Of a stretch of DNA of 34,599 nt, positions 1 through 6,729 are shown one piece after another; within the stretch, counting starts at the first letter, position 1, and each line of letters begins with the position of its first letter. Source of the stretch: Streptomyces tauricus (GTDB taxonomy: Bacteria; Actinomycetota; Actinomycetes; Streptomycetales; Streptomycetaceae); NCBI RefSeq assembly GCF_014650955.1, contig NZ_BMVY01000052.1:1-34599 (forward strand). The letters run 5' to 3'. A program made the position numbers and the translations under genes. Under the pieces are notes generated by a model. That model did not search any database and was not told where the DNA came from. It was given only the letters and a program-made list of their open reading frames with translations.

Positions 1-533
1 CGCCGCCCGCCCCGCCCGACGACCGCTGCCCGGCGGGGTCAGACGTGAGGCCCGGCGCGTGGGCCGTCGCCGGCGACGCCGCGGGGGCCGCCGCCACGAC
101 CTGCCGCACGCCCGCCGCACGCTCGCCGCACGTCCGCCCCATGCTCGACGAACGGGACCGGACGCGGCCCGACACGTCAGCCCAGCGCTAGGCCCGGTAC
201 GGAATCTGGCGCAGGGTCAGCGCGAGGCCCGGCACGAGGCCGGTACGGAATCCGGCGCAGGGTCAGCGCGAGGCCCGGCACGAGGCCCGGTGCGAGGCCC
301 GGCGCGGAGCCCGGCGCGAGGCTCGGGGTGGGGTCAGCGCCAGGCTCGTCGCGGGGGCCGGCGTGTGGGGCCGCGGGAGCGTCCGGGGTGTCGTGGGCAG
401 GCGAAATGTTGGTCCGGACGGGGGATTTCTGACGCCACATCAGCGGTGCGGCGAGTTTCCGGGTTCCGGATGTGAAAGGGAGTCAGGTGCACACCCGATT
501 TGTACGACAATCATTCCGCTCGGAGGACTTCGT
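1..533. other. Repeat-rich GC region before the first gene
   Basis: I see no convincing complete gene here. A reading frame open from base 1 ends at a TGA at 46-48 and could be the tail of an upstream gene, but nothing in it is recognisable. The stretch holds an 11-bp tandem repeat (four units starting at 103, 114, 125 and 136, core gccgcacg) and a 46-bp tandem repeat, followed by degenerate cgaggcccgg units to about 330. The last 60 bases are less GC-rich and probably hold the promoter of the gene at 534, but I cannot assign -35 and -10 boxes. Confidence 0.6.
195..286. repeat. 46-bp tandem repeat, two copies
   Basis: Two adjacent 46-bp units (195-240 and 241-286) differ at one base, tctggc versus tccggc. 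Degenerate fragments of the unit (cgaggcccgg, ggggtcagcgc) continue to about 345. The near identity implies a recent tandem duplication. No function is evident. Confidence 0.85.
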
Positions 534-1142
534 ATGCCCGCCTCACCGCTCACCCGCTCCGTCGGCGTCCGCACCGGCGCCGCAGCCCTCACCACGGTCG
601 CCCTCGCCGGCGCCGCCCTCCTCGGGGCCCCGGCCGCCTACGCCGCCCCCGACAGCGGAGACGTCAAGATCCACGCGGAGACGACGTCCCCCACCGACCA
701 GCGTGACGAGACGAAGGTCTGCAAGTTCTACCTGGCCGCCTTCAACTTCGAGGGTGTCGGCGTCACGGGGATCACCTACATCATCGAGCCGCAGCCGGCG
801 GCCTCGGCCGCAGCCACGCTCAACGGCACCCTCAACCTCCCCATCGGCACCGGCTACACGGACACGCTCGCGCTGCCCGACGGTGACTACAAGCTCACCT
901 GGAAGCCCGTGGGCGGAGCGGGGGCGGGCAAGGAGAAGATGTTCAAGGTCGACTGCAAGCCGGCGGCCAAGCCGGACGCCAAGCCGCAGACTCCCAACGG
1001 CGCCGTGCCCGCGGGCGGCGGCGGTCTCGCCGAGACACCGACCGTGTCGGCGGCCGCCGCCGCCGGAGCGGTGGGCCTGGTCGGCGTGTCCGGCTTCGTC
1101 TACTTCCGGCAGCTGCGTCGCCGGCCCGACGGTGCCGCGTAG
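534..1142 (+). CDS. Secreted surface protein with sortase-type C-terminus (LAETP)
   Basis: A 202-residue secreted protein. The start is the ATG with GGAGGA six bases upstream. Residues 1-38 form a Sec signal peptide (Arg at 8 and 13, Ala/Leu core, cleavage near AYA-A). The mature part carries a short domain with VCKFYLAAF near its start and a second Cys in KVDC, plausibly a disulfide-bonded beta-sandwich. A Lys/Pro linker follows, then LAETP at 165-169, a hydrophobic segment at about 173-192 and a basic tail (RQLRRR). That order is a cell-wall sorting signal, although the usual LPXTG/LAXTG glycine is replaced by Pro. The following sortase gene overlaps it, so this is probably its partner. Ligand and role are unknown. 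Confidence is high that it is a surface protein and moderate that it is a sortase substrate. Confidence 0.85.
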   Translation: MPASPLTRSVGVRTGAAALTTVALAGAALLGAPAAYAAPDSGDVKIHAETTSPTDQRDETKVCKFYLAAFNFEGVGVTGITYIIEPQPAASAAATLNGTLNLPIGTGYTDTLALPDGDYKLTWKPVGGAGAGKEKMFKVDCKPAAKPDAKPQTPNGAVPAGGGGLAETPTVSAAAAAGAVGLVGVSGFVYFRQLRRRPDGAA

Positions 1143-2094
1143 GCACGCGCCCAGGCCCTGGTACCGCACGCGTGCCTATCGCCTGACGAGAACCGCGGTT
1201 CTGGGGTTCTCGCTGGTGATGGGCGGCATCTGGTGGTCCGAGGACGACGGCCGGCCCGCTGGGCCGGTCGCCGCCCCGGCGGTGGAACTCGGGGACGCGA
1301 AGGCGTCCCCGGGTCCGCCCGCCGCCGCGGCACCGGAGCCCCGGCGCACCCCCGCTCCCGTACGACCCCCCGTCAGCCGTCCGAGCCCACCACCCCCTCC
1401 ACCCCCACGCCCCCCGTCGCCCTCTCCACGGGCACCCTCTCCCCCACCCCGTTCATCCCAGCCACCTCAACCGGCTCGGCCACCCCAGCAGGCTCGCCCA
1501 CCCCAGCCGGCCAGGCCGCCCCAACCCGCCAGACCACCTCAGCAGCCTCAGCGGCCTCAGCAACCTCAACAGCCGCGAAAGCCACAGCAACCGCAGCACC
1601 CTCAGCACCCGCAACCGCTCTCCCGTTCCAAGCCCACAAGCCTGAGCATCCCGTATCTCGGCCTGGACGCCCCGCTCATGGGGCTGGGCCTCGACCGGCG
1701 TCAGCAGCTCACCGCTCCGCCGCTCGACAAGCCCAAACTGGCGGGCTGGTACGAGGGCGGGCCCTCACCGGGAGAGGCGGGCACCGCCGTGGTGGTCGGC
1801 CATCTGGACACCCGCACCGGACCCGCCGTGTTCGCCGGCCTGAGCACCCTGAAGCCCGGCCGGCTCGTCGAGGCCCGTCGCGCCGACGGACGTACCGCCG
1901 TCTACACGGTGGACGCCGTCCGCATGTACGAGAAGGCGCGCTTCCCCAGTCAGGAGGTGTACGGCGCGAGAAAGCGTCCGGAGCTGCGGCTGATCACCTG
2001 CGGAGGCGTGTACGACAAACAGTCCGGCTACCAGAGCAACGTCGTCGTCTTCGCACACCTGACGAAGACTCTGGAACCCTCACGCCACGCCTAG
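1132..2094 (+). CDS. Class F sortase with Pro/Gln-rich stalk
   Basis: A membrane-bound transpeptidase-type protein of 320 residues. I chose the GTG overlapping the previous gene by 11 bases because it keeps a basic N-terminus (PRRHAPR) before the transmembrane segment (LTRTAVLGFSLVMGGIWW). ATG 1219 would remove it. Residues about 50-165 are Pro-rich and become a Pro/Gln stalk with PPQ(P/Q)AR repeats from residue 111. The catalytic domain starts near residue 170: His224 in VGHLD and Cys290 in LITCGG are the sortase dyad. After the Cys, the strand that normally supplies the catalytic Arg reads GYQSNVVVFAHL with no Arg. The coupled upstream gene is the likely substrate. No strong ribosome site is seen, consistent with translational coupling. 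Confidence 0.88.
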   Translation: MPRRHAPRPWYRTRAYRLTRTAVLGFSLVMGGIWWSEDDGRPAGPVAAPAVELGDAKASPGPPAAAAPEPRRTPAPVRPPVSRPSPPPPPPPRPPSPSPRAPSPPPRSSQPPQPARPPQQARPPQPARPPQPARPPQQPQRPQQPQQPRKPQQPQHPQHPQPLSRSKPTSLSIPYLGLDAPLMGLGLDRRQQLTAPPLDKPKLAGWYEGGPSPGEAGTAVVVGHLDTRTGPAVFAGLSTLKPGRLVEARRADGRTAVYTVDAVRMYEKARFPSQEVYGARKRPELRLITCGGVYDKQSGYQSNVVVFAHLTKTLEPSRHA

Positions 2095-2189
2095 TTCCCG
2101 TCACTCTCGTCGCCCGTGCCACACTCCTGCGGTGAGCGCCGGGTGGGGGCGGGGACAGTGACCGGACGGGGACGGGGGACGGGTTCGGT

Positions 2190-2720
2190 ATGGGGGACAG
2201 CACTCTGTGGGTGGCCGCGCTGACGGCCGCGACCGCGGTGCTCGCGAGCTGGGTGACCAGCCGCGGCACCGCACGCGCGGCCCGTATCCAGGCGGACGCG
2301 GCCGCCGCGACCGTACAGGCGGACGGCCTCAGGGCCGCCCGCCGCTCGGCGTACGTCGACCTCATCGAACAGGCCCAGCGCATGGGCGACCTGTACTGGA
2401 AGGTGACCGACGCCCACGAGATCGGTGACCCCGACGAGCGGCTGGCCACCCTGCGGGACCTGCGGATCCGACTGCGCGGCGAGTACGCGGTGCTGCGTCA
2501 GCGGGTCTGGCTGGCCGACCTGGAGGGCCCGCCGGAGGTCGCCTCGGCCGCGGACCTGCTGCGCCGCTCCACCAGCGCCAACTACCGCGCGCTCGACGCG
2601 ATGATCGCCGGCGAGGAGGACGCCGGCCGACGGTTCAACGACTGCTACGCCCCGTTCTGGGAGTCCGTCGTCCACTTCGTCGGTGTCGCCCGCACCGCCC
2701 TGCACGCGACACGCATATGA
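2190..2720 (+). CDS. Membrane-anchored helical protein, unknown function
   Basis: I do not recognise a named family. The 176-residue product has an N-terminal hydrophobic stretch (STLWVAALTAATAVLASWV). An Ala/Arg/Gln-rich amphipathic helix follows (TARAARIQADAAAATVQ), then a mostly helical body with repeated Arg/Glu/Leu spacing (LRDLRIRLRGEY). This suggests a single-pass anchor and a cytoplasmic coiled coil. Similar small proteins are common singletons in Streptomyces. The gene stands alone between the sortase and the convergent ABC pair. No ribosome site stands out, so the start is uncertain by a few codons. Confidence 0.75.
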   Translation: MGDSTLWVAALTAATAVLASWVTSRGTARAARIQADAAAATVQADGLRAARRSAYVDLIEQAQRMGDLYWKVTDAHEIGDPDERLATLRDLRIRLRGEYAVLRQRVWLADLEGPPEVASAADLLRRSTSANYRALDAMIAGEEDAGRRFNDCYAPFWESVVHFVGVARTALHATRI

Positions 2721-2807
2721 GACCCGGCCGGTCGTCGCCCAACGCTGCGGCCCCGCGCTGCCGACGGTCTCAGTGCCGATACTGGCCGCAGTGCCGTCAC
2801 TCGCGGC

Positions 2808-2838
2808 GCTGTCACTGGTCGAGTGCTGTCACTGGTCG
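2808..2838. repeat. 14-bp direct repeat over the ABC permease stop
   Basis: The sequence gctgtcactggtcg occurs at 2808-2821 and 2825-2838, a 17-bp period. The stop of the leftward permease gene (tca at 2829-2831) lies in the second copy, and the same tca occurs in the first. Confidence 0.8.
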
Positions 2839-3695
2839 CGGCCCTGTACCGAGGCCACGGCGACGACCGCCGCCGCCACGGCCCAGACCGCGTAGACGGT
2901 CCACGCCCCGCCGGCCGTCCACGGGTGGGTGACCGGTTGGTGGCCGACGGCCGTCAGGCGGGTCCAGGCGCCGGCCGGCAGGGCGTGGTTGACGACGGCC
3001 GCCCAGTAGCGGTCGGCGCCGAAGACCAGCGGCAGCAGCAGGAGGACCAGCACGTTGGCCGTCATGGTGGCCGCGGTGTGGCGCAGGACAGCACCCAGGG
3101 CGAGGCCGACGAGCGCGGACACCGGCGCGAGCAGCGTGGACGCCACGACGAGGCGCAGGGCGCCGGGGTGGTCGATCGCCACACCGGCGTCCCGGCCGGA
3201 CAGGACGGCCTGGGTCAGGCCGAACGAGGCGACGGAGACAGCCGCCCCGAACACCGTCGAAACGGCCGTGACCACGCACACTTTCGCCGCCAGCACCGAA
3301 CGGCGGGCCGGTACGGCGGCGAACGTCGTGCGGATCAGTCCGGTCCGGTACTCGCCGACGATCGTGGTCGCGCCGATCGCGCTCAGGGCCGGCATGAGCA
3401 GCATGGCGGCGTTCGTGGAGAACGCGATCGACAGCGGGATCCCGTCCCGGACGAAGTCGGCCCGTGACGCCGTGTCCCGCTCCGACCAGTAGCGGTACGT
3501 GTCGTAGGCCATGCCCACGTTGAGGCCGACCACGGTCAGCGCGGTGGCCACCAGGGCCCAGCCGCTGGAGCGCAGCGACCACCACTTGGTCCACTCGGCG
3601 GCGACGAGGTCACGGAACCGGGCGCGCGGCTCGGCGATGCGGCCCCGTGCGGCCGGCACCGGGTCGGCAGCGCCAGCAGCGGTCGTGTCGGTCAT
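2829..3695 (-). CDS. ABC transporter permease (ABC-2 type)
   Basis: Membrane subunit of an ABC-2 type exporter, 288 residues. After a cytoplasmic Pro/Arg N-terminus with WTKWWSLRSS, which is typical of this family, I count about six hydrophobic segments: GWALVATALTVVGLNVG, IAFSTNAAMLLMPALSAIG, an Ala/Val-rich pair in the middle, TANVLVLLLLPLVFG and a C-terminal VYAVWAVAAAVVAVA. GEYRTGLIRTTFAAVP is the conserved cytoplasmic loop motif. Its ATG overlaps the stop of the ATPase gene by four bases (ATGA), so the two are translationally coupled and form one transporter. The substrate is unknown; drugs, lipids or peptides are usual for such pairs. Confidence 0.9.
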   Translation of the reverse strand: MTDTTAAGAADPVPAARGRIAEPRARFRDLVAAEWTKWWSLRSSGWALVATALTVVGLNVGMAYDTYRYWSERDTASRADFVRDGIPLSIAFSTNAAMLLMPALSAIGATTIVGEYRTGLIRTTFAAVPARRSVLAAKVCVVTAVSTVFGAAVSVASFGLTQAVLSGRDAGVAIDHPGALRLVVASTLLAPVSALVGLALGAVLRHTAATMTANVLVLLLLPLVFGADRYWAAVVNHALPAGAWTRLTAVGHQPVTHPWTAGGAWTVYAVWAVAAAVVAVASVQGRDQ

Positions 3696-4606
3696 CGGGC
3701 CGCTCCCGTGACGTGGTCGGCGCTGTCGGCGGTGAGTGCCATGAAGGCCTCCTCCAGGGACGCGGGCCGGGCCGACAGTTCGTGCAGCAACACCCCGTGC
3801 CGCAGAGCGAGTTCGCCGATCCGGTCGGCGCTCAGGCCGGTCACCGTCAGCGCGCCCCCCGCTCGGCGCACCTCCGCCCCCTCCCCCGTCAGCAGTTCCG
3901 TGAGTGCCGTGCGGTCGTGGTCGGGGGTCCGTACCGTCACGCTCGGGCGGGTGCCGCGGGCCGCGAAATCGGCCAGGCTCTCGGCGGCGATCAGCGAGCC
4001 GCGGCCGATGACGACCAGTTGGTCCGCGGTGTTCTCCATCTCCGACATCAGATGGCTGGAGACCAGCACGGTGCGGCCCTCACCGGCCCACCGGCGGAAC
4101 AGTCCCCGCAGCCACTGCACGCCCTCCGGGTCGAGTCCGTTGAGGGGTTCGTCGAAGAGCAGCACCGGCGGGTCGCCGAGCAGTGCCGTCGCGATGCCGA
4201 GCCGCTGTCTCATCCCGAGGGAGAAGCCGCTGATCCGGCGTCGGCCCGCGCCCGCGAGGCCGACCTGCTCCAGCACCTCCTCCGCCCTGCGGCGCGGGAT
4301 GCGGTTGGACCGGGCCAGTACGTACAGCTGCGTCCGCGCGGTGCGACCGCCGTGCACGTCGTGGGCGTCCAGCAGCGCGCCGACGTGGCGCAGCCCGCGC
4401 GGCCGGTCCCGGAAGCGGCGGCCGTCGACGGTGACGGATCCGCCGGTGGGGTCGTGCAGGCCGAGAGCGATCCGCAGCGTGGTGCTCTTGCCTGCGCCGT
4501 TCGGGCCGAGGAACCCGGTGACGTGTCCGGGCAGCACGGTGAAGCTCAGACCGTCGACCGCGAGGGTGTCGCCGTATCGCTTCGTCAGTTCATTGACTTC
4601 GATCAT
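3692..4606 (-). CDS. ABC transporter ATP-binding protein
   Basis: Nucleotide-binding subunit for the coupled permease, 304 residues. The start is the ATG giving MIEVNELTKRYGD, the normal N-terminus of this family; the frame continues upstream but without homologous sequence. Walker A is GPNGAGKST at 34-42, the signature is FSLGMRQRLGIA at about 128-139, Walker B is VLLFDEP at 148-154, followed by the D-loop NGLDP and the H-loop in SSHLMSEME. A C-terminal region of about 90 residues, typical of CcmA/NatA-like drug-export ATPases, follows. The gene is divergent from the response regulator gene, an arrangement in which the regulator often controls the transporter. Confidence 0.93.
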   Translation of the reverse strand: MIEVNELTKRYGDTLAVDGLSFTVLPGHVTGFLGPNGAGKSTTLRIALGLHDPTGGSVTVDGRRFRDRPRGLRHVGALLDAHDVHGGRTARTQLYVLARSNRIPRRRAEEVLEQVGLAGAGRRRISGFSLGMRQRLGIATALLGDPPVLLFDEPLNGLDPEGVQWLRGLFRRWAGEGRTVLVSSHLMSEMENTADQLVVIGRGSLIAAESLADFAARGTRPSVTVRTPDHDRTALTELLTGEGAEVRRAGGALTVTGLSADRIGELALRHGVLLHELSARPASLEEAFMALTADSADHVTGAAR

Positions 4607-4726
4607 GTGCCCAACGGTCGCCGGAGGCACGGTGGTTGAGCATCCGGCCGACGCGGACAATCGGGCTGGCCGGTGTCCACCGGGGATGTACGCCCATGGT
4701 CGGACGTCACGCCGGGGGCCGGTGGC

Positions 4727-4738
4727 TACGATCGACGC
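4727..4738 (+). promoter_or_regulatory. Putative leaderless promoter for the 16-codon ORF and response regulator
   Basis: A -10 box TACGAT at 4727-4732 is followed by exactly six bases and an ATG, placing the expected transcription start at the ATG. No good -35 box is visible at the expected distance. Confidence 0.5.
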
Positions 4739-4789
4739 ATGCCCGCCACACCTCGCCCTCCACTGCCCGTACCGCCCGGTGTGCGGTGA
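4739..4789 (+). CDS. 16-codon ORF coupled to the response regulator; possible histidine kinase remnant
   Basis: ATG to TGA encodes MPATPRPPLPVPPGVR. The stop overlaps the GTG of the response regulator as GTGA, the coupling usually seen between a Streptomyces NarL-type histidine kinase and its regulator. A leaderless-type -10 box precedes it. The kinase expected here is absent. The ending LPVPPGVR resembles the last strand and tail of such kinases, so the ORF could be an in-frame deletion scar keeping both ends of a kinase gene. It could equally be a leader peptide that couples translation. Both readings are inference. Confidence 0.4.
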   Translation: MPATPRPPLPVPPGVR

Positions 4790-5445
4790 CCGTCCGCGTC
4801 GTACTCGCCGACGACCAGCCCCTCGTCCGGGCCGCACTGCGCATGGTGATCGCCGACGAGTCCGGTCTGGAGGTCGTCGGGGAGGCCGGGACCGGCGCCG
4901 AGGCGGTGGCGCTCGCCGAGAAGGAGTGTCCGGACGTCGTGGTGATGGACATCCGGATGCCCGGCATGGACGGCCTGGAGGCCACCCGGCTGATCACGCG
5001 CGGGCCCGGCGGCACCCAGGTCATCGTCCTCACGACCTTCGATGACGACGACTGCCTGTACGGGGCACTGCGGGCGGGCGCCGCCGGTTTCCTCGTCAAG
5101 GACATGGCTTTGGAGGACATCCTCGACGCGATCCGGGTGGTCGCGACCGGGGACGGGCTGCTCGCGCCGAGTGTCACCCGCCGTCTCATCAGGGACTTCG
5201 CCGACCGGCCGGTGTCGCAGGCACCTTCCGCGCGGCCGGTCGGCGGGATCACCGAACGGGAGCGCGAAGTCCTGGCGCTCGTCGGCGGCGGGCTGTCGAA
5301 CACCGAGATCGCCGAGCGGCTCTCCATCAGCGTCGCCACCGCCAAGACCTATGTGTCCCGGCTCCTCAGCAAGCTGGACGCCCGGGACCGGGTGCGGCTC
5401 GTGATCATCGCTTACGAGTCGGGGCTGGTGGCGTCGGGCCGTTGA
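4786..5445 (+). CDS. Response regulator, NarL/FixJ family
   Basis: A DNA-binding response regulator of 219 residues. The GTG start gives the standard receiver N-terminus (TVRVVLADDQPLVRAAL). Receiver domain about 1-120: acidic pair Asp9/Asp10, phospho-acceptor Asp55 in VVMDIRMPGMDG, conserved Thr in VLTTFDDDD and Lys in FLVKDMALEDI. LuxR-type helix-turn-helix about 150-215: ITEREREVLALVGGGLSNTEIAERLSISVATAKTYVSRLLSKLDARDRV. All phosphorylation residues are present, yet no sensor kinase gene is adjacent. It is divergent from the ABC transporter genes, its probable target. Its 3' end overlaps the convergent hydrolase gene by 41 bases. Confidence 0.93.
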   Translation: MTVRVVLADDQPLVRAALRMVIADESGLEVVGEAGTGAEAVALAEKECPDVVVMDIRMPGMDGLEATRLITRGPGGTQVIVLTTFDDDDCLYGALRAGAAGFLVKDMALEDILDAIRVVATGDGLLAPSVTRRLIRDFADRPVSQAPSARPVGGITEREREVLALVGGGLSNTEIAERLSISVATAKTYVSRLLSKLDARDRVRLVIIAYESGLVASGR

Positions 5446-6427
5446 GGGCGTGCAGCCAGTCGGTCAGGAACCGGTTGACCTCGTCGGGGCGCTCCTGCTG
5501 GACCCAATGACCGGACCCTTCGACGAGGTGCGAGGAGACCAGGCCGGGCAGTGTGCTGGGGAACGCCTTGATCGCGTCGGCCAACCAGGCGATGGACGCG
5601 TCGAGTTCACCCGCGACGAAGAGCGACGGCTGGGTGATGGGGGCGCCGTCGAAGCCGGCCATATCCTCCCAGTCGCGGTCCATGCTGCGGTAGCGGTTCA
5701 GTGCTCCCGTGAGGCCGGTCCGCTCGAACTCGGCGGCGCAGAAGTCGAGTTCCGCGTCCGTGAGCCAGGACGGGCGCTCCTTCACGAACCGGTCCGAGAG
5801 CCTGCCGCCCTTCGGGACGAAGAAGACCGCTCCCTCTCCCGTCGCGGGCATCGTGTCGCCGGCCAGCGTCGCGTAGAAGCCGGCGAGCCATCCCCGTACG
5901 TCCGGCTCGATCTCCGCCTCCGCCCGGCCCGGCTCCTGGAAGTAGCTGACGTAGAACTCCTCGTCCCCGCCGATCATGGCGAAGGCGTCGGTCGGCTTCA
6001 TACCGCCCCGGGGCGCGTACGGCACGCCGAGGAGTCCGACCGCGGTGAAGACGTCGGGCCTGAGCAGCGCGGACTGGGCGGCGATGGTCGAACCCCAGTC
6101 GTGGCCGACGATCACGGCGGTCTCCTCGCCGAGCGCGCGGACGACCGCCACGTTGTCCTCGACATGGGCCCCGATCCGGTACGCATCCACGGCGTCGGGC
6201 GCCGAGGAGCGCCCGTATCCGCGTACGTCGACGGCGACCGCCCGGTAGCCCGCCGCGGCGAGCGCGGGGAGCTGGTGGCGCCAGGAGTGCCACAGCTCGG
6301 GAAAGCCGTGGACGAGCAGGACCAGCGGGCCGGTGCCCTGTTCGACCAGGTGGATCCGGCCATCGGGAACGTCCACTGTCCGATGCCGGGCGCCCGCCGG
6401 GGTGGGCGGGCTGGCTTCCTGCGACAT
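5405..6427 (-). CDS. Alpha/beta hydrolase, epoxide hydrolase-like
   Basis: A cytoplasmic alpha/beta hydrolase of 340 residues with soluble epoxide hydrolase hallmarks: oxyanion motif HGFPELWHSW at 40-49, nucleophile Asp110 in VGHDWGS, a cap region with YVSYFQEPGRAE, the acid region VAGELDAS and the catalytic His in GSGHWVQQERP near the C-terminus. The family opens epoxides through an aspartyl-ester intermediate; haloalkane dehalogenase activity is a less likely alternative. The start is well supported by AAGGAGG seven bases upstream of the ATG. It is convergent with, and overlaps the end of, the response regulator gene. The substrate cannot be inferred from the neighbours. Confidence 0.9.
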   Translation of the reverse strand: MSQEASPPTPAGARHRTVDVPDGRIHLVEQGTGPLVLLVHGFPELWHSWRHQLPALAAAGYRAVAVDVRGYGRSSAPDAVDAYRIGAHVEDNVAVVRALGEETAVIVGHDWGSTIAAQSALLRPDVFTAVGLLGVPYAPRGGMKPTDAFAMIGGDEEFYVSYFQEPGRAEAEIEPDVRGWLAGFYATLAGDTMPATGEGAVFFVPKGGRLSDRFVKERPSWLTDAELDFCAAEFERTGLTGALNRYRSMDRDWEDMAGFDGAPITQPSLFVAGELDASIAWLADAIKAFPSTLPGLVSSHLVEGSGHWVQQERPDEVNRFLTDWLHALNGPTPPAPTRKR

Positions 6428-6540
6428 GAGTCCTCCTTGAGCCGACTCTCTCCATGACCGAGCGTTCCGCCGCCGATCACCGCGCCGCCGACCGCTCTGC
6501 CGCCGATCATGCGGGCGCTCCCGCCGAGCGGCGAGAGACC

Positions 6541-6555
6541 TTGCCGTTTCGGCAA
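6541..6555. other. Inverted repeat TTGCCG-ttt-CGGCAA
   Basis: A perfect 6-3-6 inverted repeat lies in the 300-bp divergent region between the hydrolase and protease genes. It is about 115 bases upstream of the hydrolase ATG. It could be an operator or a small hairpin; no T-run follows. Confidence 0.45.
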
Positions 6556-6729
6556 AACGTGTCGCGCGGTACGGGCCGGGCGACCGGCGGGTTCACGCCT
6601 CTTGCGAACGGCCGGGCGGCTCGGTGAACCGGACCGCGCGACGGCACGTACTGAAGGAGGGCGTTCACCTCGCGGGTCCGCCCGCAACAGAAGTGACGCT
6701 GTGTCAGGACAGTCGCACGGGAGCCGTGG

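Noticed and set aside
472..1131. Upstream extension of the sortase frame
   Set aside because: It reads the surface-protein gene in another frame (Ser/Pro/Arg strings). The membrane segment and overlap support a start at 1132.
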